Below, piece after piece: positions 8,060 through 16,623 of a DNA stretch of 64,000 nt. Every line of letters begins with the position of its first letter. Positions within the stretch are counted from its first letter, which is position 1. The translations under genes were made by a program, and so were the position numbers. The stretch lies in assembly GCF_004363095.1 (NCBI RefSeq), contig NZ_SNYO01000003.1, positions 1 through 64,000 on the forward strand. The letters are read 5' to 3'. The DNA is from Actinomycetospora succinea (lineage in GTDB: Bacteria; Actinomycetota; Actinomycetes; Mycobacteriales; Pseudonocardiaceae). The notes beneath the pieces were generated by a model. It was not told the origin of the DNA, made no database searches, and was given only the letters and a program-made list of their open reading frames with translations.

Positions 8060-8904
8060 GACCGGGTCCGGGGCGGGCGCGCAGCTGGCTCTACGTCCCC
8101 GCGCACCGCCCCGAGCTGCTCGACAAGGCGCTCGCCGGGCCCGCGGACGCGGTGGTGCTCGACCTCGAGGACGCCGTGCCCGCCGACGCCAAGGACGCCG
8201 CGCGCGACGCCGCGGTCGCGGCGGCGGCGACCCCGCGCGAGAAGCAGCTCTGGGTGCGGATGAACGCCGTCGACACGCCGTGGTGCGCCGACGACGTCGC
8301 CGCACTGGCCGGCACCGCGCTCGACGGCGTCCGCCTGCCCAAGGCCGGCGAGCCCGACACCGTCGCGGCGCTCGCGGACCGGCTCGACCTGCCGCTGCAC
8401 CTGCTCCTCGAGTCGGCGCTGGGCGTCGAGCAGGCGTTCGCCCTGGCCCGGGCGCACCCGCGCGTCGTCGCGGTCTCGCTCGGCGAGGCCGACCTCGCCG
8501 CCGACCTCGGCGTCCGCCGCCCGGACGCGCTCGCGTGGGCACGTCAGCGGGTCGTCGTCGCCGCGCGGGCCGCCGGGCTCGCCGCGCCGGTGACCAGCGT
8601 GTGGACCGACCTCGCCGACCCCGACGGGCTCGAGCGCGACAGCCGCGAGGCCCGTGACCAGGGCTTCTTCGGGCGCTCGGTGATCCACCCCCGCCAGGTC
8701 GAGCCCGTGCACCGGGCCTTCACGCCCACCGGCGACGAGGTCGGCGCCGCCCGCGCGCTGCTCGACTCGCTCAGCGACGCCGCCGGGCGCGGCGAGAGCG
8801 CCTGGGTCGACGAGCGGGGGCGCTTCGTCGACGCCGCCGTCGTCGCGGGCGCGGTCCGCGTGCTCGAGCAGGCCCACCCGACCGGAGTCCAGGAGGACCG
8901 ATGA
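8056..8904 (+). CDS. CitE-like HpcH/HpaI-family acyl-CoA lyase
   Basis: Mg2+-dependent C-C lyase of the citrate lyase beta-subunit family, 282 residues. Motifs seen are RSWLYVPAHRPELLDKAL, VVLDLEDAVPADAK, VRMNAVDTPW, LLLES with the metal-binding Glu, SLGEADLAADLG and the C-terminal GFFGRSVIHPRQVEP. Relatives cleave citramalyl-CoA, malyl-CoA or citryl-CoA. It lacks the multi-subunit citrate lyase context, so a stand-alone acyl-CoA lyase acting on the product of the CoA-transferase is likely. The GTG start at 8056 overlaps the upstream stop (GTGA). Confidence 0.88.
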   Translation: MRPGPGRARSWLYVPAHRPELLDKALAGPADAVVLDLEDAVPADAKDAARDAAVAAAATPREKQLWVRMNAVDTPWCADDVAALAGTALDGVRLPKAGEPDTVAALADRLDLPLHLLLESALGVEQAFALARAHPRVVAVSLGEADLAADLGVRRPDALAWARQRVVVAARAAGLAAPVTSVWTDLADPDGLERDSREARDQGFFGRSVIHPRQVEPVHRAFTPTGDEVGAARALLDSLSDAAGRGESAWVDERGRFVDAAVVAGAVRVLEQAHPTGVQEDR

Positions 8905-9728
8905 CGACCGCCACGAGCACGCGCGCGCTGATCGACGCCGTCACCGCGGGCACCCGCACCGTCGAGCTCGGGCAGCCGCTGTTCACCGGCATGCCGACCT
9001 CGCCCAACCACCCGGGCTTCCGGATGACGCTGATCCGCCGCCACGGCGACGCGGTGCGCCCCGACGGTGGGTCGGCCTCCAACGAGATCCTCGTGACCGG
9101 CGGGCACGTCGGCACCCACGTCGACGCCCTGTCCCACGTCAGTCACGACGGGCTGCTGCACGGCGGCGTCGACGCCGAGGCCGCGCAGCGCGGCGGCCTC
9201 CACACCGAGCACGGCGCCGAGCGCATCCCGCCGATGATCACGCGGGGCGTGCTGCTGGACATCCCCGCCGTCCGCGGGACCTCCGCGCTCGAGCCCGGCG
9301 AGGGCGTCAGCGCGGCCGACCTCGCGACCGCCGCCGAGCGCGCCGGTGCGGAGCCGGGACCGGGCGACGCGGCGCTCGTGCGCACGGGCTGGGCGCAGCG
9401 CTTCGACGACGCGGCGTCCTACCTCGGGCACGACACCGGCGTCCCCGGCGTCACCGAGGACGGCGCCCGCTGGCTCGCCGAGCGGCGCGTGGTCGCCGCG
9501 GGCGCGGACACCACGGCGTTCGAGCGCATCCCGCCGGGCGACGGCCACCGCGTGCTGCCGGTGCACCGCATCCTGCTCGTCGAGCACGGCATCCACATCG
9601 TCGAGCACATGGCGCTCGAGGAGGCCGCCGCGCAGGGCCTCACCGAGTTCCTCTTCGTCCTCACGCCGCTGCGGATCGTCGGCGGCACGGGCTCCCCGGT
9701 CCGCCCGGTGGCGGTGGTCGGGGCATGA
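8901..9728 (+). CDS. cyclase family protein (kynurenine formamidase/isatin hydrolase-like)
   Basis: Metal-dependent hydrolase of the cyclase family (275 residues). The diagnostic HVGTHVDALSH motif (about 73-83) supplies the metal-binding residues, and TVELGQPLFTGMP marks the N-terminus. Members hydrolyse N-formylkynurenine, isatin or lactone/amide substrates. The ATG at 8901 overlaps the CitE stop by 4 nt, and CCAGGAGG lies just upstream. Its place between a lyase and an MmgE/PrpD protein suggests it opens a ring or amide in the same catabolic route. The substrate is not deducible. Confidence 0.88.
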   Translation: MTTATSTRALIDAVTAGTRTVELGQPLFTGMPTSPNHPGFRMTLIRRHGDAVRPDGGSASNEILVTGGHVGTHVDALSHVSHDGLLHGGVDAEAAQRGGLHTEHGAERIPPMITRGVLLDIPAVRGTSALEPGEGVSAADLATAAERAGAEPGPGDAALVRTGWAQRFDDAASYLGHDTGVPGVTEDGARWLAERRVVAAGADTTAFERIPPGDGHRVLPVHRILLVEHGIHIVEHMALEEAAAQGLTEFLFVLTPLRIVGGTGSPVRPVAVVGA

Positions 9729-11134
9729 GCGCCACGCCCGCCCAGGCGATCGCCGCCTTCGCCGCGCGCGCCGCCGCCGAGGGCCTGCCGTCCGAGCTGC
9801 GCGCCGACCTCGTGGCGCGCACCGCCGACGTCCTCGGCAACTCGCTCGCCGCCCGGGACGCCGAGCCGGCCCGGGTGGCCGCCGCGGTGGTCGCGGAGTG
9901 GGGCGGGACGGGTGCGGCGACCTCGCTCGCCGACGGCCGCCGGCTCCCGGCCCCCTCCGCGGCGCTGGTCAACGGCACGCTGGCCCACAGCCTCGACTTC
10001 GACGACACCCACCTGCCCTCGGTGCTCCACCCGTCGGCGGCGGTCCTGCCCGCCGCGCTGGCCGCGGCCGAGGCCGTCGGCGCCTCGGGCACCGCGTACC
10101 TCGACGCCGCCGCGGTCGGGGTCGAGCTGACGTGCCGGCTGGGCATGGCCGGCTACGACGAGGAGCTCGGCAACTCCGTGTTCTTCGAGCACGGCCAGCA
10201 CGCGACGGCGATCTGCGGGGCGGTCGGCGCCGCGGTCGCCGCCGGGATGCTGCGCGGCCTCGACGCCGACGCGCTGACCTCGGCGATCGGGATCGCGGCG
10301 AGCACCGGCGCGGGCGTCATCGAGGCCAACCGCACCGGCGGCACCGTCAAGCGCGTGCACTGCGGCTGGGCGGCGCACGCCGGCGTGGCCGCGGCCGACC
10401 TCGCGCGGCACGGGCTCACCGGCCCGCCGACCGTGCTCGAGGGCCGCTTCGGCTTCCTGCGGGCGTTCTGCGGCGAGCGCTTCCACGTCGACCGCGTCAC
10501 CGACGGGCTCGGCGAGCACTGGGAGACGCTGCGCGTGTTCACCAAGCCCTACCCGTGCAACCACTTCACCCACGCCGGGGTCGACGCGGCCCTGCGGATG
10601 CGCGACGCCGGCGTGGCGCCGGAGCGCATCACCGAGCTGACCCTCGGCGCGCCGGCGCCCGTGCTGCGCACCATCGCCGAGCCGGCCGCGGAGAAGGCCC
10701 GCCCCCGCTCGGGGTACCACGCGGCGTTCAGCGGCCCCTACACCGTCGCGGCGGCGCTGCTCGGCGGCGGCGGGCTGGGTCTCTCGCACGACGACTTCAC
10801 CGACGCCGCGGCCGCCGACCCCGGCCGGCTCGCGCTCGCCGAGCGCGTCCGCTGCGTGCCCGACGAGGAGTCGACCGCGATCTTCCCCCGGCAGTTCCCC
10901 GCGGTGCTCACCGTGCGCCTCGAGAACGGGGAGTCGCGGACCGAGCGGATCCGGGAGAACCGGGGCGGGCCCGAACGCCCGCTCTCCCCCGGCGAGGTCG
11001 CCGAGAAATTCCGCACCAACGCGGTCCGGTCGATCTCCGCCGACGAGGTGCCGACCGTCGTCGACGCCGTCCGGGAACTGCAGGGCGGGCGCCCGGTCGC
11101 CGATCTCCTGACCGATCTGGGCCGACGTCTCTGA
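9725..11134 (+). CDS. MmgE/PrpD family protein
   Basis: A 469-residue member of the family that includes 2-methylcitrate dehydratase (PrpD), MmgE and cis-aconitate decarboxylase. Family features are the N-terminal all-helical domain with SLDFDDTHLPSVLHPSAAV at about 92-110, EANRTGGTVKRVHCGWAAHAG, and the C-terminal KPYPCNHFTHAGVDAALRM segment. It starts at ATG 9725, overlapping the cyclase stop by 4 nt. It probably dehydrates or decarboxylates a tricarboxylic or branched dicarboxylic acid in this pathway. No methylcitrate synthase lies nearby, so it is unlikely to be the housekeeping PrpD. Confidence 0.88.
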   Translation: MSATPAQAIAAFAARAAAEGLPSELRADLVARTADVLGNSLAARDAEPARVAAAVVAEWGGTGAATSLADGRRLPAPSAALVNGTLAHSLDFDDTHLPSVLHPSAAVLPAALAAAEAVGASGTAYLDAAAVGVELTCRLGMAGYDEELGNSVFFEHGQHATAICGAVGAAVAAGMLRGLDADALTSAIGIAASTGAGVIEANRTGGTVKRVHCGWAAHAGVAAADLARHGLTGPPTVLEGRFGFLRAFCGERFHVDRVTDGLGEHWETLRVFTKPYPCNHFTHAGVDAALRMRDAGVAPERITELTLGAPAPVLRTIAEPAAEKARPRSGYHAAFSGPYTVAAALLGGGGLGLSHDDFTDAAAADPGRLALAERVRCVPDEESTAIFPRQFPAVLTVRLENGESRTERIRENRGGPERPLSPGEVAEKFRTNAVRSISADEVPTVVDAVRELQGGRPVADLLTDLGRRL

Positions 11135-11161
11135 CCATTGTTCCTCTCACCGGAACAATGG
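11135..11161. promoter_or_regulatory. perfect 10-bp inverted repeat after the PrpD gene
   Basis: CCATTGTTCC and GGAACAATGG flank a 7-bp spacer, starting directly after the PrpD stop codon and 110 bp before the MFS start. The arms are not GC-rich and no T-run follows, so an operator fits better than a terminator. It may bind the IclR protein encoded at 6057 and allow separate control of the transporter. Confidence 0.55.
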
Positions 11162-11270
11162 TGAATTCGATGGCACGGCGACCTGACGAGCCCTTGACCT
11201 GCACAGGTAGGGCGCGACAAGCTCGACTCAACAGCCAGGAAATCCCGTTTCTCCGAACGGAACACCACCG

Positions 11271-12545
11271 ATGCAGACACGGTTCCGCTGGGCGACCATC
11301 GCACTGATCGTCGCCCTCATCATCATCAACTACATCGACCGCTCGGCGGTCTCCTACGCTGTGGAGCCGCTCCAGCGCGAATTCGGGATCTCGACGGCGC
11401 AGTACGGGATCATCTCGAGTGCGTTCGCCATCGGGTACATGGTCTTCGCATTCCTGTCGGGCCCGCTGGTCGACCGTTTCGGCCCCCGCAAGGTCCTGCT
11501 CGTCGCGATCACCATCTTCTCGCTCGCGACCGCGCTCATCCCGCTCGCCGGCGGCTTCATCGGCCTCCTGCTGATCCGCATCATCCTCGGCGCGGGCGAG
11601 GCCCCGGCGTTCCCCGCCGCGACGCGGACCGTGAGCCGCTGGCTGCCGCGCGCCGAGCGCGGGTTCGCCCTCGCGCTCATCGGCGGCGTCGCGGTCTCGG
11701 GCAGCCTGCTCATCGCCGGCCCGGTGCTCACCAACCTCATCGGCGCCGTCGGCTGGCGCGGCACGTTCTGGGTCATGGCCGTCCTGGGCATCGCCTGGGC
11801 GGTCGTCGCGATCGGGCTGCTGCGCAACACGCCGAACGAGTCGCCGCGGGTCAACGAGGCCGAGCGCGCCCACATCGCCGCGGGCCAGGACGTCGAGGAG
11901 GCCGAGAACCGGTCCGGCGGCGTCGACTGGCGCTCGCTGCTGACCAACCGCAACCTCTGGATCGTCGCGGCCGGCTACTTCGCCTGGGGCTTCATGTTCT
12001 GGGGCTTCATGTACTGGCTGCCGCAGTTCCTCTCGACCAACTACGGCCTGAGCATCAAGGCCGTCGGCGCCTTCTCGGTCGCGCCCTGGGCGGCCGGCGT
12101 GGTCGGCGCGCTCGTCGGCGGCGTGCTCGTCGACCGCGTCTACCGGCGCACGCAGAGCATCCGCAGCCGCTTCACGATCATGGGGTGCGCGCTGCTGCTC
12201 TCCGGCGCGTCGCTCATCCCCGTCTTCCTCGACCCGACGCTCACCGTCGCCCTGATCTTCATCTCCCTCGGCGTCGGCTTCGGGTTCGTCACCGGCGGCA
12301 TCTGGTGGGTCGCGTCGATCGACGCCGAGCCCGGCCAGCCGGGCAGCGCGGCCGGGTTCGCCGACGCCGCGTTCGCGCTCGCCGGCATCGTCGCGCCGGC
12401 CGCCATGGGCTTCATCGTGCAGTCGACAGGCACGTTCACCAGCGGGTTCGTGCTGATGAGCGCCCTGACCGTGATCGGCGCGCTGCTGATGCTGTTCGTG
12501 ACGCGGGAGCCCGCACGGCAGTCCACGCCGTCGGTGGAGGTCTGA
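11271..12545 (+). CDS. MFS transporter, anion:cation symporter type
   Basis: Inner-membrane permease of 424 residues with 12 predicted hydrophobic segments. The first (RWATIALIVALIIINYIDRSAVSYA) and the motif-A loop GPLVDRFGPRKVLL at about 64-77 place it with the ACS family of organic-anion permeases (glucarate, phthalate and similar acids). It is last in the IclR-headed catabolic run, 137 bp after PrpD, with a separate promoter possible in that gap (TTGACC near 11194). It probably imports the acid degraded by the upstream enzymes. The ribosome site is weak (ACGGAA). Confidence 0.9.
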   Translation: MQTRFRWATIALIVALIIINYIDRSAVSYAVEPLQREFGISTAQYGIISSAFAIGYMVFAFLSGPLVDRFGPRKVLLVAITIFSLATALIPLAGGFIGLLLIRIILGAGEAPAFPAATRTVSRWLPRAERGFALALIGGVAVSGSLLIAGPVLTNLIGAVGWRGTFWVMAVLGIAWAVVAIGLLRNTPNESPRVNEAERAHIAAGQDVEEAENRSGGVDWRSLLTNRNLWIVAAGYFAWGFMFWGFMYWLPQFLSTNYGLSIKAVGAFSVAPWAAGVVGALVGGVLVDRVYRRTQSIRSRFTIMGCALLLSGASLIPVFLDPTLTVALIFISLGVGFGFVTGGIWWVASIDAEPGQPGSAAGFADAAFALAGIVAPAAMGFIVQSTGTFTSGFVLMSALTVIGALLMLFVTREPARQSTPSVEV

Positions 12546-12548
12546 CGC

Positions 12549-13847
12549 TCACGCCCCGTCGAGGCCGGCGATCTTGCGCCGGAGCAGGCCCCGTTCCCGC
12601 TCGTTGCCGCAGCGCGCGACCGCGAGCTCCAGGGCCTGCCGTGCCTCGGCGGGGCGTCCGAGCCGGGTGAGCAGCTCCCCGCGGACGCTCGGCAGCAGGT
12701 GCGAGCCCGCGAGGACCTCCGAGCCCTCCAGCCCGTCGACGATCGGCAGCGCGGCCGCCGGGCCCTGCGCCATCGACACGGCCACCGCGCGGTTGAGGTC
12801 GACCACCGGGGAGGGCGCGAGCCGCCCGAGTGCCGCGTAGAGCAGGACGATGCGCTCCCAGTCGGTGGCCTCGACCGACGGCGCGACGGCATGGCACTCC
12901 GCGATCGCGGCCTGCAGCCCGTAGGCGCCGAGGCCCCGGCCCACCTCGTGGGCGCGGGCCAGCGCGGCCCGTCCGCGGCCGATCGCGGCGACGTCCCAGC
13001 GCCGCCGGTCCTGGTCCTCGAGCAGCACCGGCTCGCCGTCGGGCCCGGTCCGCGCCGGGAAGCGCGCGGCGGTGAGCTCGAGGAGGGCGAGCAGGCCGTG
13101 GACGTCGGAGTGGTCGGGGGCGAGGCGGGCCAGGACCCGCGCCAGGCGCTGGGCCTCGGCGGCGAGGTCGAAGCGGATGAGGTCGTCGCCGGAGCTCGCC
13201 GACGACCCCTCGGTGAAGACCAGGTAGACCACGTTGAGGACCGACCCGAGGCGCTCGCCGCGCTCGTCGGCCGGCGGCACCCCGAACGGCACCCCGGCGG
13301 CCCCGAGCGCCTTCTTGGCGCGGGTGATCCGCGCCTGCACGGTCGCGGTCGGGACGAGGAACGCCCGCGCGATCTCGTCGCTGGTCAGGCCGCCGACCAC
13401 CCGCAGCGTCAGCGCCACCCGGGCCTCGCGCGAGAGCACCGGGTGGCACGACACGAAGATCAGCGACAGGACGTCGTCGTCGATCCGGTCGGGGTCGAAG
13501 AGCAGGTCGTCGGCCTCGGGCACCGGGTCACCTCCCGTGGCCGCGCCGCCCTCGCCCAGCTCGTGGGCGAGGGCGGCGTAGCGCTCGTCGCGCCCGGCGC
13601 GACGGCGGAACGCGTCGATCGCGCGTCGCCGCCCCACCGTGAGCAGCCATCCCGCGGGCTCGCGCGGCACGCCGTCGCGGGACCACGTCACGAGCGCCTC
13701 GGCGAGGGCCTCCTGGGCGAGGTCCTCGGCGAGCGCGAAGTCGCCGGTGTAGCGCGCGAGCGCGCCGACGATGCGCGGGGACTCGATGCGCCAGACCGCC
13801 GCGACGGCCTCGCGGCCGCTCAGAGCTGCCCGGTCGCCTCGCGCCAC
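12549..13847 (-). CDS. ECF42-type RNA polymerase sigma factor
   Basis: A 432-residue extracytoplasmic-function sigma factor. Region 2 (YTGDFALAEDLAQEALAEAL) and region 4 (GLTSDEIARAFLVPTATVQARITRAKKAL) are followed by a long C-terminal extension with GSVLNVVYLVFTEGSSASSG and TPR-like helices (DUF6596), the layout of group ECF42. GTG 13847 is chosen because AAGGAG sits 6 nt upstream. This start overlaps the DGPF gene by 28 nt. ECF42 factors are typically encoded beside DGPF/YCII proteins and have no anti-sigma factor; the C-terminal extension is thought to control activity. Confidence 0.88.
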   Translation of the reverse strand: MARGDRAALSGREAVAAVWRIESPRIVGALARYTGDFALAEDLAQEALAEALVTWSRDGVPREPAGWLLTVGRRRAIDAFRRRAGRDERYAALAHELGEGGAATGGDPVPEADDLLFDPDRIDDDVLSLIFVSCHPVLSREARVALTLRVVGGLTSDEIARAFLVPTATVQARITRAKKALGAAGVPFGVPPADERGERLGSVLNVVYLVFTEGSSASSGDDLIRFDLAAEAQRLARVLARLAPDHSDVHGLLALLELTAARFPARTGPDGEPVLLEDQDRRRWDVAAIGRGRAALARAHEVGRGLGAYGLQAAIAECHAVAPSVEATDWERIVLLYAALGRLAPSPVVDLNRAVAVSMAQGPAAALPIVDGLEGSEVLAGSHLLPSVRGELLTRLGRPAEARQALELAVARCGNERERGLLRRKIAGLDGA

Positions 13848-14239
13848 GCCCGCTCCTTCTGGATCCACTCGTTGTCCTGGGGGAACTCGTCGATCGTCGA
13901 GACGCGGCGGATCTCGGTCTTGAAGCCGGGACCGGTGCCGGGCGCGCGCTTGGCCCACTCGACGGCCTCCTCGCGCGAGGCCACGTTGAGCAGGTAGAAG
14001 CCGCCGAAGAGCTCCTTGGTCTCGCCGTAGGGGCCGTCGGTGACCACCGGCGGCTCGGAGCCGTGGTCGACGACGACCGTCTCCGCCGGGTCCTCGAGCC
14101 CCTCCGCGGCGAGCAGCACGCCGGCCCGGAGCATCTCCTCCTGGAACCGGCCCATCTTCTCGATCATCTCGTCCATGCTCACGTCCGCCATCCCGGCGTA
14201 GGCCTCGTCGTTCGCGCGCATGATCAGCATGTACTTCAC
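13820..14239 (-). CDS. DGPF/YCII-related domain protein partnered with ECF42 sigma
   Basis: A 139-residue protein starting VKYMLIMRANDEAY and carrying the signature VTDGPYGETKELFGGF at about 74-89, which defines the DGPF/YCII-related family. GTG 14239 is chosen over the longer frame because GGGAG lies 5-6 nt upstream and family members begin at this point. It is cotranscribed with the downstream sigma factor, whose ribosome site lies inside this gene. Such proteins are usual targets or partners of ECF42 sigma factors; the biochemical role is not established. Confidence 0.88.
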   Translation of the reverse strand: MKYMLIMRANDEAYAGMADVSMDEMIEKMGRFQEEMLRAGVLLAAEGLEDPAETVVVDHGSEPPVVTDGPYGETKELFGGFYLLNVASREEAVEWAKRAPGTGPGFKTEIRRVSTIDEFPQDNEWIQKERAWREATGQL

Positions 14240-14400
14240 GGCTGTCTCCCTGAGGTGTCGTGGGCCCGTGCGGACCCTGGCACCCACAGGTCGACCGGCG
14301 AGGCACCGGATCGACATCGACCCCGAGAAATTCTCCCGTCACCCGAATGATCACCATGCGTCACCGGAATCGCTCCCTGTCCGGGCGGCCACGCGGCCGT

Positions 14401-14406
14401 TAGTCT
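14401..14406 (+). promoter_or_regulatory. -10 element of a candidate leaderless promoter
   Basis: TAGTCT matches the TANNNT -10 form, and the GTG at 14414 begins 7 nt after it with no ribosome site between. That spacing puts the transcription start on the start codon, so the SpoIIE operon is probably leaderless. Confidence 0.5.
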
Positions 14407-14413
14407 CCCGCGG

Positions 14414-16273
14414 GTGACGGCCAAGACGGACGAGCTACTTTCCGTAGCCACGTCCGTGCTCGACGCCAGCACGGCCCGGGCGGCGGGGATCCAGCAGCTG
14501 ACCGAGCAGCTCTCCCGCGCCCTCACCCCCGCGGACATCGGCCGGCTCACGGCCACGACGGCGGCCGCGCTCATCGGCGCCGACGCCTGCGCCGCCTACA
14601 GCCGCCGCGACGACGCCGAGGTCATGGAGTCGCTGCACACGCACGGCTGGCCGGGCGACACGCACCAGTTCGCCCGGATCCCGCTGCACCGCGGCCGCCC
14701 GATGTCCGACGCCGTCCTCACCGGCGAACCGGTCTGGCTCGAGGACGCCGGGCAGTGGCGCACGCGCTATCCGGAGATGGCCCCGCTCGGGGTGTCGATG
14801 GGGCACGAGGCGTCGGCGGTGCTGCCCCTGCGCGTCGACGACCGCGTCCTCGGCGCCGTGGTCTTCAGCTTCTACCGGCCCCGGGCCTTCGACCCCGCCG
14901 ACCGCGAGTTCCTCCTGACCGTCGCCTCGCTCTGCTCCCAGGCGCTCGACCGCGCGCGCCTCTACGCCGCCGAGCGCGACGCCCGCGCCGTCGCCGAGCG
15001 CGAGCGCGACCGGATGGCGTTCCTGGCGCAGGCGGGCCGCCTGATGGAGGCGCCGCTGTCGGTGGAGGAACGGCTGCGCCAGCTCGCCGACCTCGCCGTC
15101 ACGGGCATCGCCGACTGGTCGGCCGTGCACCTCGTCCGCGGCTCCCGCGTGGAGAAGGTCGCCGTCGCGCACCTCGACCCCGAGAAGATCGAGTTCGTCG
15201 AGCGGCTCGAGCGCCGCTACCCGCGCGACCCCGACGCCCGCGGCGGAGCCGTCGACGTGGCGCGCACCGGGATCCCCGTCGTCCTGCCCGACGTCCCCGA
15301 CGAGCTCCTCGTCGCCTCCGCCGTCGACGCGACCCACCTCGCGCTGCTCCGGGAGCTCGGGATGCGCTCGGCGATCGTGGTGCCGCTGCTGGTGCGGGGG
15401 CGCAGCCTCGGGGCGCTCACGCTGGTGCACGCCGAGTCGGGGCGGCGCTTCACCGAGGAGGACCTGACGTTCGTCGGGCAGCTCGCCGCCGCGGCCGCGC
15501 TCGCCCTCGACAACGCCGCGCTCTACGAGCAGCAGCGCCTGGTCGCGCGCACCCTGCAGACGGCCCTGCTGCCGAGCGAGCTGCCCGACGTCCCCGGGGT
15601 GTCGTGCGCCGGGCGCTACCGTCCGCCGGACCCGGACCTCACCGACGTCTACGTCGGCGGCGACCTCTACGACGTCCACCTCGACGAGGACCGCGAGCGG
15701 TGGGCGCTGACCGTCGCCGACGTGTGCGGCAAGGGCCCGCAGGCGGCGGCGCTGACCTCGTTGATCCGCCACACCGTGCACGCCGAGGTGCGCCACGGGC
15801 TGCGGCCGGCGGAGGTGCTGCGCCGGGTCAACGCCGCGATGCTGCGCCACCACGGCGAGGCACGGGCGCGGTTCGCGACGATGGCGCACGGCGTCATGAC
15901 CCGGGACGCCGAGGGCGTCACGGTGACGCTGGTGAACGGTGGCCACCCGCCGGGTCTCGTGCTCCGGGGGCACGACGTCGAGTGGATCGACATCCCCGGC
16001 ACGCTCGTCGGGGTCTTCGCCGACCTCGTCCTCCCGGAGACCGAGGTCCGTCTCGGTCCCGGCGACGCCCTGGTGCTCTACACCGACGGGGTCACCGAGG
16101 CCCGCGGGCCGGCCGGGTTCTTCGGGCCCGAGCGGCTCGCGGCCGTCGTGGCGGGTCTCGCCGGACGGTCGGCCGACGCCCTCGCCGACGGCCTGCTCGC
16201 CGCCGTCACGGACTTCCAGCGCGACCGGCTCCGCGACGACGTCGCGCTGCTCGTGGTGCGGGTCGAGCGATGA
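14414..16273 (+). CDS. GAF-GAF-SpoIIE PP2C-type serine phosphatase
   Basis: A 619-residue soluble signalling phosphatase. Two GAF domains (about 30-185 and 215-360) precede a SpoIIE-type PP2C domain (about 395-615) with the metal-binding sites VGGDLYDV, TVADVCGKGPQAAAL, NGGHPPGL, YTDGVTEARG and RDDVALLVV. It should dephosphorylate the phospho-serine of the STAS antagonist encoded next and so release a sigma factor. The GAF domains would sense a small ligand or redox state; no membrane segment is seen. The next gene overlaps it by 4 nt. Confidence 0.92.
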   Translation: MTAKTDELLSVATSVLDASTARAAGIQQLTEQLSRALTPADIGRLTATTAAALIGADACAAYSRRDDAEVMESLHTHGWPGDTHQFARIPLHRGRPMSDAVLTGEPVWLEDAGQWRTRYPEMAPLGVSMGHEASAVLPLRVDDRVLGAVVFSFYRPRAFDPADREFLLTVASLCSQALDRARLYAAERDARAVAERERDRMAFLAQAGRLMEAPLSVEERLRQLADLAVTGIADWSAVHLVRGSRVEKVAVAHLDPEKIEFVERLERRYPRDPDARGGAVDVARTGIPVVLPDVPDELLVASAVDATHLALLRELGMRSAIVVPLLVRGRSLGALTLVHAESGRRFTEEDLTFVGQLAAAAALALDNAALYEQQRLVARTLQTALLPSELPDVPGVSCAGRYRPPDPDLTDVYVGGDLYDVHLDEDRERWALTVADVCGKGPQAAALTSLIRHTVHAEVRHGLRPAEVLRRVNAAMLRHHGEARARFATMAHGVMTRDAEGVTVTLVNGGHPPGLVLRGHDVEWIDIPGTLVGVFADLVLPETEVRLGPGDALVLYTDGVTEARGPAGFFGPERLAAVVAGLAGRSADALADGLLAAVTDFQRDRLRDDVALLVVRVER

Positions 16274-16623
16274 TCGAACCCCCTGCCGTCCTGGAGGTGG
16301 ACCGCACGTCCTACGACGACCGCACGGAGCTCGCCCTGCGGGGCGAGCTGGACAACGACACCCTCGCCGTCGCGCAGGACCAGGTCGCGGCGGCCGAGGC
16401 CGACGCGCCGCCGGTCCTCGTCCTCGACCTCTCCGGGCTCGAGTACGTCGGGTCGTGCGGGGTGCGGCTGGTCCTGCTCGCCCAGCACGGCGCCGACGCG
16501 GCGAACCGCCGCCTCGCGGTGCGCCTCGGCCACGGGCAGACCCGTCGCATGTTCGACATCCTCGGGCTCACGACCCGCCTCGAGGTGCTCGACCGCGACA
16601 CCCCCGAGGACCCGACGACGTGA
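16270..16623 (+). CDS. STAS-domain anti-sigma factor antagonist
   Basis: A 117-residue single STAS domain. The phosphorylation site is the serine of VLDLSGLEYVGSCGVRLV (about 55-72), aligned with the DSSG serine of SpoIIAA/RsbV though here it reads GSCG. The unphosphorylated form would bind the kinase/anti-sigma protein and free a sigma factor. The ATG at 16270 overlaps the phosphatase stop, and its stop overlaps the next GTG, so the three proteins should be made in fixed ratio. Confidence 0.9.
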   Translation: MIEPPAVLEVDRTSYDDRTELALRGELDNDTLAVAQDQVAAAEADAPPVLVLDLSGLEYVGSCGVRLVLLAQHGADAANRRLAVRLGHGQTRRMFDILGLTTRLEVLDRDTPEDPTT

